Shown here piece by piece: positions 26,901 through 33,333 of a stretch of 46,204 nucleotides of DNA. The first letter of the stretch is position 1. Each line of letters opens with the position of its first letter. A program made the position numbers and the translations under genes. The notes under the pieces are model-generated. The model did not search any database. It saw only the letters and a list, made by a program, of their open reading frames with translations, and was not told the origin of the DNA. The stretch spans positions 1-46,204 of the forward strand of contig CADCCO010000007.1 of assembly GCA_902799965.1 (NCBI GenBank), read 5' to 3'. The DNA comes from an uncultured Spirochaetaceae bacterium. Its GTDB lineage: Bacteria; Spirochaetota; Spirochaetia; Treponematales; Treponemataceae.

Positions 26901-27680
26901 GCGGCTGACATTTTCAACAAGCAATACGACAAGCTTGCGCAAATGGACGAAGAAGCGGCTGAGCGTTTGGAAGCCTTTAAGGCCGGCAGAAGCCAGATTG
27001 ACGACATCGAGCGCGACTTTAACCGCCTTATCGCTTTGGCCGGAACGATTGACCAAAAGACAAAGAGCCTGCAAGACGCCAACGACGACTTGCAATCGCT
27101 TGAAGTCAAAGTGCGCCAGTTCCAAGACAACCTTGCCGGCCTTAGCGTAAAGTACGACCGCATCGACAAAAAGAGCGAAACGATTGACCAAGTCGCCGGC
27201 GACGTTGACGAAGCGTTTGAAAACCTAAAAGAGCTTGAGAAGCGTTTGGAAAACGCCAGCCGCCAAGTGATGTCGCTTCCCGAAGAAATCAAGGACGCGC
27301 AAAACAATGTTGACAAGCTTTTGGAGAACACAAAGCGCATCGACACGGCGATGGACAAGTTGGACTCTTTGCAGGAAATTCTTGACGAAACCGAAAAGCG
27401 AATCGACAAGGTTACCCGCGACCGCGAAGGAATCGTCAACAGCGAAAACCGCTTGACAAAGCTTTCCAAGGACATCGACTCAAAAATCAATGTTTTGGGA
27501 GACATCGCAAAGTCCGAGACCGCAAGCAAAAAGTCAAGCGGCCGCTCTTCCATCACGCCAAGAAAGCGCGAGAACGTAAAGCAGCTTAAGCAGCAGGGCT
27601 GGCGCGTTGAGGAAATCGCCGCGAGCCTAAAGCTTACCGAGACTGAAGTTCAATTGATTTTGGACACTGCCGCCGACTAA
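23901..27680 (+). CDS. SpiroCoCo-type giant coiled-coil membrane protein
   Basis: A 1259-residue protein. One N-terminal membrane helix (~2-22, VLILISVIISTGVAFAL) anchors an almost unbroken alpha-helical coiled coil of ~1150 residues rich in Lys, Glu, Asp and Ala. Residues ~280-345 show exact 11-residue (hendecad) repeats such as TEKSLAEIKES, TDKSLGGIKAS and ANKSLGEIKAS. The last ~45 residues form a helix-turn-helix-like unit (RENVKQLKQQGWRVEEIAAS) after a basic linker. The architecture matches the spirochaete-restricted family I know as SpiroCoCo; its role is not established. A cytoplasmic filament or a spacer between membrane and nucleoid is plausible given the two ends (inference). GGGGAAAT precedes the ATG; it is the last gene of its run. 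Confidence 0.85.
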   Translation: MEIVLILISVIISTGVAFALRVMDRDNNSMDKVRRYADKREEELNKFVEERFKTLRNAIVELETKKDQAVATVKRLNAEMEDYQKIIAGVQKDKGLAEAIEQRIVKYGKAINELTDMTAAVEENLKRVKQEGLVVDSVRERIKQNADNIEKISKRIPTVVGDFEKVNAQQLRLVGADILKKVDERVSDVKARADQIDATTKEALKQNQEVLKSVNSSVESIYAQAADRAKKLEDDAFEKLIEQAKKRADEYKAEFRASSQKAVNEFNADMNEKIAAVKEQTEKSLAEIKESTDKSLGGIKASVSNYANEIKVTANKSLGEIKASVNSTLAETKKTADELARESAGNGKSLETIRERLQSQVEEIQAKYDGLYSDLTQKIEEKEKAAYEKYTDTAKANIETYKNSINEKVDAYKTGITEKISGMQETIKKIVADLKEHTVAASKEAKAEIAELKAVSDAAIAEAKSSRATVEEWNKEAGGKIADYEKRANEKLAALSKTLGDAVKKAIASYDERQINAMSELDADLDKYKKDMIYRFSRLESSGGDVDGLEKTLRKSMAETERRVFDDFKAFGDAQKKQQAEFEKKISEDSAKISTQIQAIEDTMDDLRKEAVSKTSEKLSSFENDFEIDIKKRGDEIDEKLNAWKQGFDDKIMGFQNGYENERIGIEEKYNESLKERLGVFEKKFEDQIKKTASTVQANQADLKEQLAELREGLKEFSKSYKAEIQETLSESDVEIKAQTKRFADEIDARLSALQEKVVADLEKFKDDSETQRQLSVATIETALADFSSWKEKFGKQLEDSNKIFEDSLEQFRESSEAKQKDAQIFINGSIDDFKQDALSRQQEIMDTVEEFKAGIESRHREIEEMLESLDTKTSDSLDEYQEKSDSILSQLQDMYEKMLESTEERVRNQNDSSDKKIRALSAELEKTSNENRKRQSELVLQMQSDSNELQARLDELQKEVNGVASQMKNYDKADDLKRQLDVKLSEIAGSFDRLKDFQKAADIFNKQYDKLAQMDEEAAERLEAFKAGRSQIDDIERDFNRLIALAGTIDQKTKSLQDANDDLQSLEVKVRQFQDNLAGLSVKYDRIDKKSETIDQVAGDVDEAFENLKELEKRLENASRQVMSLPEEIKDAQNNVDKLLENTKRIDTAMDKLDSLQEILDETEKRIDKVTRDREGIVNSENRLTKLSKDIDSKINVLGDIAKSETASKKSSGRSSITPRKRENVKQLKQQGWRVEEIAASLKLTETEVQLILDTAAD

Positions 27681-27689
27681 AGCGTCCGC

Positions 27690-29066
27690 TTATTGCCGGG
27701 CGGACAGCAGGCAAACAGCTTTTGTTTCCACCACCAAGCCTTGGCCGACGAGCCCCACATGCTCGCCGGTCTTTGCTTTTACAAAGACTTGGCTTGTGTC
27801 AACGCCTAAAATTTTTGCTATGCTTTCGCGGACGCTTTGCCGGTGGGGAAGGAATTTTGGCGCCTGCAAATGGACGACGCAATCCAAGTTTTCCAAGCGC
27901 CAGCCCGCGGCTTGAACGTCCTTCCACGCCGCCTTTAGCAATTTTGCGGAATCCGCCCCCTTCCATTTGTCGTCTTCGGGCGGGAAGTAGCTTCCGATGT
28001 CGCCAAGGGCGGCGGCGCCTAGAAGAGCGTCGGTGATTGCGTGCAAAAGCGCGTCGCCGTCGGAATGTCCGTCTTCGCCTTTGTCAAAGGGAATCGTCAC
28101 GCCGCCGAGAATGAGCGGGCGGCCGGCCACAAGGCGGTGCAAGTCGGTTCCAAGCCCGACGCGGAAAATTGGCAGCGCGGGCGCGTTTCGGGCTTGCGAA
28201 GAATTGCCTTCCTGACTAAGATTGCGGCCGCCCGCTTTTAGGGCTTGCGTTGAGTTTTTCGGCGCGTCACTAATTGTCGCGCCGAAATCCTTAGGGTATG
28301 TAATCTTTATGTTGCCGGGCTCGCCCTTTATGACGCGCGTTTTTTTGTCGGAATACCTGTCCCAAATTTCGGTGTCGTCCGTAAAAGCCGCCGCCCCTTT
28401 TAAGGCTTGCAATCCGTTTTGCTTGGCGGCCTTTTTGTGAAAGTCCAAAATTTCCGGGAACAAAAAGGCTTGCGGCGTTTGGACTGCCGCCAAGGACGAG
28501 CGCTTTAAGTGCCGCGCGATTTTAGATGCGGCTCCGACTTCTTTTTGCGTTTCGACCGGCTCAAGCGCGGGAACGGCCGCTCCGTATTTGAGCGCGGCGG
28601 CCAAAGTTTTTTGGACAAGCGCGGGCGACAAAAAAGGCCTGGCTCCGTCGTGGATTAAGACAACGCGGACAGCGGCGCCCGCTTCTTTGTTTTGCGAACT
28701 GTTTTTGTTGCTCGCGCGCTCTATCGCTTTGAGCGCCAAAAAAACTGATTCTTGCCGCGTGTCGCCGCCGGAAACAAAAATCACGTCAACGCCTTGGCTT
28801 AGCTGGGCCACAAGGGGATTTGCGTAAAGGGCTTTTTTTGTTTGAGCCAACTCGTTTTTGGGGTAGACTACGGCCAGCGTGGAAACGCTTTTAGTCTTAA
28901 GAAAAGGCAAGGCGGCTTCGGACAAAACCGAGCCGCCGTTTAACGGAAGCCATTCTTTTTTGCCAAGGCTTCCCATTCGCTGGGAAGAGCCTGCCGCCAC
29001 CAAGGCGACGGCGGCAAATTTTTTTTCAGGCTTTTTATTAGTTGAAGTCGTCGTCCTCGTCGTCAA
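27690..29066 (-). CDS. ispDF: Bifunctional IspD/IspF isoprenoid biosynthesis enzyme
   Basis: Fusion of two non-consecutive MEP-pathway enzymes. The N-terminal half is 2-C-methylerythritol 4-phosphate cytidylyltransferase (VAAGSSQRMG, KKEWLPL, IHDGARPFL). The C-terminal half (last ~160 residues) is the 2,4-cyclodiphosphate synthase IspF (GLGTDLHRL with metal ligands, GHSDGDALLHAITDA, TGEHVGLVG). The linker is low-complexity. The start is uncertain: TTG at 29066 gives a 29-nt overlap with carD and a 458-residue protein, whereas ATG at 29138 would overlap carD by 101 nt and encode a threonine/arginine-rich extension that is only the out-of-frame reading of carD's acidic tail. The gene probably shares the carD promoter. 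It converges on SpiroCoCo with a 9-nt gap. Confidence 0.9.
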   Translation of the reverse strand: MTTRTTTSTNKKPEKKFAAVALVAAGSSQRMGSLGKKEWLPLNGGSVLSEAALPFLKTKSVSTLAVVYPKNELAQTKKALYANPLVAQLSQGVDVIFVSGGDTRQESVFLALKAIERASNKNSSQNKEAGAAVRVVLIHDGARPFLSPALVQKTLAAALKYGAAVPALEPVETQKEVGAASKIARHLKRSSLAAVQTPQAFLFPEILDFHKKAAKQNGLQALKGAAAFTDDTEIWDRYSDKKTRVIKGEPGNIKITYPKDFGATISDAPKNSTQALKAGGRNLSQEGNSSQARNAPALPIFRVGLGTDLHRLVAGRPLILGGVTIPFDKGEDGHSDGDALLHAITDALLGAAALGDIGSYFPPEDDKWKGADSAKLLKAAWKDVQAAGWRLENLDCVVHLQAPKFLPHRQSVRESIAKILGVDTSQVFVKAKTGEHVGLVGQGLVVETKAVCLLSARQ

Positions 29067-29736
29067 ATTCTTCTTCCTCGGCGCGGCGTTCCAACGATTC
29101 CTCTTCGTCCTCGTCTTCCTCGTCGTCGTCGTCATCATCGTCGTCGCGGCCCTTTGAGCCTTCGTCGTCCATGCTGAAAACGTCGTCGTCGTCGTCGTCT
29201 TGAATTATTTGCCTCTTGATTTTTGGCGCGGCTCCCGGCGGCTCAAGCTTTACGTGAACCATGCCTTCGACTTCTTTTTCGTCTTTGCCGAGCGCGATTG
29301 AAATTTCGTCAATCAAAAGCTTTTTGGCGCTGTCGTAGAGCTTTCGCTCCTGAATGGGCAGTTCCTTGATTTTGCTGCGGTTGTAAAGGCAGCGGACGAT
29401 TTTAGCGATGTCGGCAATCGTTCCCTTTTTGAGCAAGTCCAAGTTCATTTGGTAGCGCAGCTTCCAGTCCGAGGTTATCGGCTCAAAGTCTTCGCCCAAA
29501 AGGTTCAGCGCCTTTTTGGCTTCCTTGGCTTCTACAATCGGGCGAATTCCCAAGTCGTTCGCGTGGTTTACGGGAACCATCACGACCATGTCGGAAACTT
29601 CAATGTATATTTTATAGTAAAGGGATTTTTCGCCGTTGAATTCTTTTTCAAAAATGTCGGTGATTACGCCAACGCCCTGGCTGGGGTAAACGATTTGCTG
29701 TTTGACCTTGTATTCAGTCTTTTTTCTTGTTGCCAT
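29038..29736 (-). CDS. CarD/CdnL-type transcription regulator with acidic C-terminal tail
   Basis: A 232-residue protein. Residues ~8-70 form the CarD/TRCF RNA-polymerase-interacting Tudor-like domain (VKQQIVYPSQGVGVITDI, YYKIYIEVSDMVVMVPV). A helical C-terminal domain (~75-170) follows, containing WKLRYQMNLDLLKKGTIADIAKIVRCL, which in this family contacts the upstream edge of the promoter bubble. Usual CarD proteins end near residue 165. Here ~60 further residues are nearly all Asp and Glu, encoded by a GAC/GAG-rich repetitive tract. Such a tail could mimic nucleic acid or self-inhibit binding (inference). The gene has its own leaderless-type promoter, is followed by ispDF and starts 50 nt after the channel operon. 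The function is probably global control of promoter opening, including rRNA genes. Confidence 0.87.
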   Translation of the reverse strand: MATRKKTEYKVKQQIVYPSQGVGVITDIFEKEFNGEKSLYYKIYIEVSDMVVMVPVNHANDLGIRPIVEAKEAKKALNLLGEDFEPITSDWKLRYQMNLDLLKKGTIADIAKIVRCLYNRSKIKELPIQERKLYDSAKKLLIDEISIALGKDEKEVEGMVHVKLEPPGAAPKIKRQIIQDDDDDDVFSMDDEGSKGRDDDDDDDDEEDEDEEESLERRAEEEEFDDEDDDFN

Positions 29737-29744
29737 ATTTTACT

Positions 29745-29773
29745 ATTATAGCGCATCTTGGGCAAATTTGCAA
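29745..29773 (-). promoter_or_regulatory. Promoter of carD-ispDF, predicted leaderless transcript
   Basis: Minus strand: TTGCAA (29773-29768), 17-bp spacer, TATAAT (29750-29745), then 8 nt to the carD ATG at 29736. The sequence TATAATAGTA is shared with the activase promoter. No ribosome site is present. Confidence 0.7.
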
Positions 29774-29786
29774 GCAAAATGCGCTG

Positions 29787-30299
29787 TTATTGCCCGTGGA
29801 CTTCCTCGATGAGCGCCTCGTACAAAAGCATCAAGTCTTTGTTAGAGCGGCGCAAGGCCTCGGCGATTCTTTGTGAAATCTTGAAAATTACGTGATAGCC
29901 CAAAATCGGCTCCGCGTCGCAAAGGTCCTTAAAGGCCTTTCCTTCCAATTTTAGCGTTTCGCAGTCGTCCAGCGCGTAGACAGAAGCCGAGCGCGTGTCC
30001 TTGTCAACCAGCGCGACTTCGCCAAAAAAAACGTTTTGGTCGGCGGTAAGGTTGGCCACGGCAAATTGGTCTTCGTTGGGGGTCTTGCGCCGCACTTGCG
30101 CGCTTCCCTTGTAAAGAATGAAAAGCGAGTCGCCCAAGTCGCCCTCTTTTATTATTATGTCGCCGGCGGAATAATTTACCGGCTCCAATATTTCGCAAAC
30201 GCTTGTCAAAAGACGGTTTCGTTCGCTTTCGTCCTCGCTCAAGTTTGAGAAGATTTCCAGCTGGGAAAGTTTTTCTATAAGTTCGCTTGTCGCTTCCAT
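29787..30299 (-). CDS. Cyclic-nucleotide-binding protein 2 (CRP-like sensor, no DNA-binding domain)
   Basis: A 170-residue soluble protein consisting of one cyclic-nucleotide-binding beta-roll flanked by helices. The phosphate-binding cassette reads FFGEVALVDKDTRSASV (around residues 92-108), with the glutate-type acidic residue and arginine needed to bind cAMP or cGMP intact. No helix-turn-helix follows, so it is not a transcription factor. It begins 1 nt after channel gene 2, whose 3' end supplies AGGAGAA. Co-translation with the channel suggests it is the separate ligand sensor of that channel. It is a paralogue of the protein at 31481-32014. Confidence 0.88.
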   Translation of the reverse strand: MEATSELIEKLSQLEIFSNLSEDESERNRLLTSVCEILEPVNYSAGDIIIKEGDLGDSLFILYKGSAQVRRKTPNEDQFAVANLTADQNVFFGEVALVDKDTRSASVYALDDCETLKLEGKAFKDLCDAEPILGYHVIFKISQRIAEALRRSNKDLMLLYEALIEEVHGQ

Positions 30300-30300
30300 T

Positions 30301-31476
30301 TTAGTTCTCCTGCGCGGCCCGGCCGTGAATGAAAATCGCCTTTGAGCTTTCCGGGATGACGTAGTCTTCGGGAGGGTTAAAGACCGGAATGTTGCTTTTT
30401 AGCGTTTTGACTTTTTTAAGGTTGGCGACGATTTTTTCCATGTCGGGATTTTTTTGCGCTTCAGCCAAGGCTTCTTGCCGCCGCATAAAAAAGTTTCCGG
30501 TGTTCTCCAAAATTCCAATTAGAATGTCGCTACTTTCCAAGGACATTTTGTATTCCCCGTAGCGCCTGCCGATGTATTGAACCGGAATGTCCAAAAGCGA
30601 AAGTCCCTGGCTTTCGTCTTCGTCGGCAAGCTCGCGTAGAATGTGGCTCATGCCCTGGCCGCTTGACGCTTGCACTAAAAGGTTTTGCTCGTAGTCGCTC
30701 GTCATTATTATTTCGTCGCAGCGCGCGAGCGAAAGGTGCTTTTCAAATTTTGAGTCAATGATTTCGGCCACACAATAAACGCGCGGATTCAAATTCTTTA
30801 TCGTGATTACGGCAAGCACCGTCCGCGAGTCGGTTTCCAGCGTTGAAAATTCTTCCGACTTGTCCGCCAAAATCAAGGCGCGGTTGGCGTTCTTTATTTG
30901 CGCCTTAAAAAGCGCGTCCTCGTCGGTAAAGTCTCCGCGCAAAAAATTTATGGCCTTCAATTTTTCGTTGGCTTGAATCGCTTCGATGTCGGCGCGCTTG
31001 GCGTTGTTCAAGATTACGATTTGTTCCGGCGGCAGCTCCGGGTTCGCCTCCAACACTCCTTCAAGAATGTTTTCAAAGCCCGGCTTCCAGCCGCAAATCA
31101 AAAAATGGTTTTTCATGCTTGTCATTTTTAAAAGCCCCTTGTCTTTTTTTTGCTGCCTGTCCAAAATGAACGAAGCGAATTTTCCCGAAAGCGCGCCGAA
31201 AATCGCCACGCCCACAAGCAAAAGCGCCATCGCCGAAAGGCGGCCCCAAAATGAAGCCGGCGCTATGTCTCCGTAGCCGACGGTTGTCACCGTTACAATC
31301 GTGTACCAGAACGCGTCGAACAAAGTGTTTATGCTGGAATTTGTCTTTTGCTCGGAAGCGAAGATAATGATCATCATCAGCATCAAGAGCGCGAACACGC
31401 TCGTCCAGACTTTTACGGACGAGTTTGCGAGCAGACGCGAAATTTTTTCAAGAAGCTTTTTTATCTTCGCTTTCAT
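30301..31476 (-). CDS. Potassium channel subunit with canonical TVGYGD filter and RCK-like domain
   Basis: A 391-residue inner-membrane protein. The first membrane helix (~25-46) and the pore loop with TTVGYGDIAP (~78-90) are followed by the second helix (SAMALLLVGVAIFGALSG), the two-helix potassium channel plan. A cytosolic RCK/TrkA-N-like domain (~140-300) begins HFLICGWKPGFENIL. Its nucleotide loop differs from the classical GxGxxG, as in CASTOR/POLLUX-like or ion-channel DUF families. It has no cyclic-nucleotide domain of its own, but genes for such proteins lie directly before (4-nt gap) and after (1-nt gap). Predicted role: potassium flux gated by nucleotide, with a separate sensor subunit (inference from context). 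Confidence 0.88.
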   Translation of the reverse strand: MKAKIKKLLEKISRLLANSSVKVWTSVFALLMLMMIIIFASEQKTNSSINTLFDAFWYTIVTVTTVGYGDIAPASFWGRLSAMALLLVGVAIFGALSGKFASFILDRQQKKDKGLLKMTSMKNHFLICGWKPGFENILEGVLEANPELPPEQIVILNNAKRADIEAIQANEKLKAINFLRGDFTDEDALFKAQIKNANRALILADKSEEFSTLETDSRTVLAVITIKNLNPRVYCVAEIIDSKFEKHLSLARCDEIIMTSDYEQNLLVQASSGQGMSHILRELADEDESQGLSLLDIPVQYIGRRYGEYKMSLESSDILIGILENTGNFFMRRQEALAEAQKNPDMEKIVANLKKVKTLKSNIPVFNPPEDYVIPESSKAIFIHGRAAQEN

Positions 31477-31480
31477 TGGA

Positions 31481-32014
31481 TTAATCCGTTCCTTCGATTT
31501 CGCGGAATAGGGCGGCGTAAAGCGTCGTGATGTCCTTGTAAGAGCGCTTTATGACTTGCTGCATTCGCTTTGTGATTTTTCTGTAAACGCAAAAGCCAAG
31601 GCGCGGGTAGTCGTTGCAAAAATTCACGAAGTCTTCGCCGTTCAAAACAAGAACCTCGCATTTTCCCACGGCGCGCACTGTGGCCGAGCGCTGGTCTTGG
31701 TCAACCAAAGCAGCCTCGCCAAAGAACACGTCAAAGCTGTCGTCCAAATCGGCGATCGCTATTTCGTCGTCGAACTGCGTCTTTCTGAAAATTTGAATCG
31801 ATCCGTGCGAAAGAATGTAAAGATTCTGGCCGCTGTCGCCTTCCTTTATAATCAAGTCGCCGTCGTCGTATGACTCGGCGCCAAATTTTTCGTAAAGCGC
31901 CTTGAACATTTCTACGTCTTCTTCTTTCTCCGCCGAAAAGTCGTCAAAAATGCTAAGGCTCACAAGGCGGGGGAGCGCTTCCTCAAAAGGAATTTTACTT
32001 GTCGGCATTCTCAT
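31481..32014 (-). CDS. Cyclic-nucleotide-binding protein 1 (CRP-like sensor, no DNA-binding domain)
   Basis: A 177-residue soluble protein with one cyclic-nucleotide-binding domain. The phosphate-binding cassette is FFGEAALVDQDQRSATV, with its Glu and Arg intact; GDSGQNLYILSHGSIQIF is the preceding beta-roll. There is no helix-turn-helix. It is clearly related to the protein at 29787-30299 (shared ends such as RSYKDITTLYAALFREI and RSNKDLMLLYEALIEEV). The ATG at 32014 is preceded by AGGAGGAG and overlaps the end of channel gene 1 by 20 nt, so the two are translationally coupled. Probable sensor subunit for the adjacent channel. Confidence 0.87.
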   Translation of the reverse strand: MRMPTSKIPFEEALPRLVSLSIFDDFSAEKEEDVEMFKALYEKFGAESYDDGDLIIKEGDSGQNLYILSHGSIQIFRKTQFDDEIAIADLDDSFDVFFGEAALVDQDQRSATVRAVGKCEVLVLNGEDFVNFCNDYPRLGFCVYRKITKRMQQVIKRSYKDITTLYAALFREIEGTD

Positions 32015-33200
32015 CTTTTGGCTCCTCCTTTACCCGGACATAAATCGCCCTCATTCCGCGCCGCAGGGGAAAGTCCTCGTCGGGCAGAAGAACAGGCTCG
32101 TTGCTTTTTAGCGTCTTTACTTTCATCAAGTCGTCGATGACCATTTCAACATTGGGGTTTTTGTGCGCCTCGCGAATCGCGTCAAGCCTGCGCTTTTGAA
32201 AGTTTCCTGTGTTCAAAAGCAAGCCGATCAAAATGGATTTTTTTGCGGAGTCGGAATTTTGCTCCGCGGAAAATTCGCCGTAGGTTTTTCCCAAAAATTT
32301 TGGCGGAATGTTTTCCACCGTCACGCCGCTGTTGGAGTCGATTCCGATGAGCGCGCGGATTACGTTTGAAAAGCCCTTGCCGCTTGAAGCCGTCGCCAAA
32401 AGGTTGTGCTCGTATTCCGTTGTCAAAATGATTTCGTCGCAGTGGGCCATGTTCAAGTGGCTTTCAAATTTGGCGTCGAAAATTTCAGCGGCGACGTAAA
32501 TCGAAGGGTTCAGGTTTTTTATGGCAAGAACGGCGAGGACTGCGCGCGAGTCGATTTCCAATTGCGTTCCGCCCTTTGATTGGTCGGAGATTATAAGAGC
32601 GCGCGTGGCCTTGTTCACGGCCGCTTTTTTCAAAACCTCTTCGTTTGAAAAGTCGCCGGAGATGTAGTTCAATTCTTTGAAGGCGCTCTGGCTTTTTATC
32701 TGCGCGATTTGCTCTTGCGGCGCTTCGTTTATCAAAACGATTTGGTCAGGCGTCAAGTCTTCGTTGGCGGCAAGGACCGCTTGGATTATCGTTTCCATGT
32801 CGGGCTTCCAGCCGCACAGCAAAAAGTGTTTTGTCAAGTTTTTCAATTTAGTCAGTCCCTTGTCCCTTTGGTTTTGAAAATTTATGAACACGGAAGAAAC
32901 CTTGGCGAGAATCGTTCCGTAAAGACATATTCGCACAACGCTCGAAATAAGCGTTATCGTCCTGCCCCAAAAAGTCGCCGGCGAAAAGCGCACCACTCCC
33001 GTAACAAAGGCGAACAAAAAATACCAGTAGCTGTCGCCGATTGAATACATCGAGCGGTTCTTTTCCCAGTAATAGGCGGTGTAGACGGTGAACAAATAAA
33101 AAAGGGGAAGAATGATTCCAAAGCGAAAATAGTTGGAATGCAAAAGTTCCGAGAGGCGCTTCTTGAATTTTTTTCTTCTAGTTCCCTTTATGTGAGCCAT
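31995..33200 (-). CDS. Channel-like subunit with degenerate selectivity filter and RCK-like domain
   Basis: A 401-residue membrane protein homologous over its full length to the channel at 30301-31476. Shared segments include HFLLCGWKPDMETII, SRAVLAVLAIKNLNPSIY and the C-terminal KVKTLKSN. The pore region aligns (YWYFLFAF ... FSPATFWGR against FWYTIVTV ... IAPASFWGR). The TVGYGD filter, however, is replaced by VTGVVR with one residue fewer. It therefore cannot form a classical potassium filter and may be a regulatory partner or a channel of other selectivity. The start ATG at 33200 is chosen; a GTG at 33251 would add 17 residues but has no ribosome site. It is the first gene of the four-gene operon. 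Confidence 0.82.
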   Translation of the reverse strand: MAHIKGTRRKKFKKRLSELLHSNYFRFGIILPLFYLFTVYTAYYWEKNRSMYSIGDSYWYFLFAFVTGVVRFSPATFWGRTITLISSVVRICLYGTILAKVSSVFINFQNQRDKGLTKLKNLTKHFLLCGWKPDMETIIQAVLAANEDLTPDQIVLINEAPQEQIAQIKSQSAFKELNYISGDFSNEEVLKKAAVNKATRALIISDQSKGGTQLEIDSRAVLAVLAIKNLNPSIYVAAEIFDAKFESHLNMAHCDEIILTTEYEHNLLATASSGKGFSNVIRALIGIDSNSGVTVENIPPKFLGKTYGEFSAEQNSDSAKKSILIGLLLNTGNFQKRRLDAIREAHKNPNVEMVIDDLMKVKTLKSNEPVLLPDEDFPLRRGMRAIYVRVKEEPKDENADK

Positions 33201-33250
33201 ACACTTATTCTCTATATTATCGGCAGATTTTGCGTTTTTCTGTAGTGTCA

Positions 33251-33272
33251 CAGAATCTCAGCGCAGATTCTG
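33251..33272. promoter_or_regulatory. Inverted repeat between the divergent channel operon and amylase gene
   Basis: CAGAATCT (33251-33258) and AGATTCTG (33265-33272) are perfect 8-bp arms separated by CAGCGC. It lies about 50 bp upstream of the channel start and 25 bp upstream of the amylase -35, a good place for an operator. No downstream T-tract, so not a terminator. Confidence 0.45.
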
Positions 33273-33296
33273 ATTGTCAGCGCTCGCGGATTTTTC

Positions 33297-33325
33297 TTGC
33301 ATTTTTGGCGAACATCGTTTACAAT
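33297..33325 (+). promoter_or_regulatory. Promoter of the amylase gene, predicted leaderless transcript
   Basis: TTGCAT (33297-33302), 17-bp spacer, TACAAT (33320-33325), then 8 nt of A/T to the ATG at 33334. No ribosome site lies upstream. Confidence 0.65.
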
Positions 33326-33333
33326 TTTTTTAT

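Noticed and set aside
29067..29138. ATG start of IspDF at 29138
   Set aside because: It would overlap carD by 101 nt, and the added residues are just the shifted reading of the acidic-tail repeats. TTG at 29066 is more economical, although not proven.
29085..29205. GTC/GAC repeat tract as a microsatellite or CRISPR-like array
   Set aside because: It is the coding sequence of CarD's Asp/Glu tail; there are no spacers and the units are codons.
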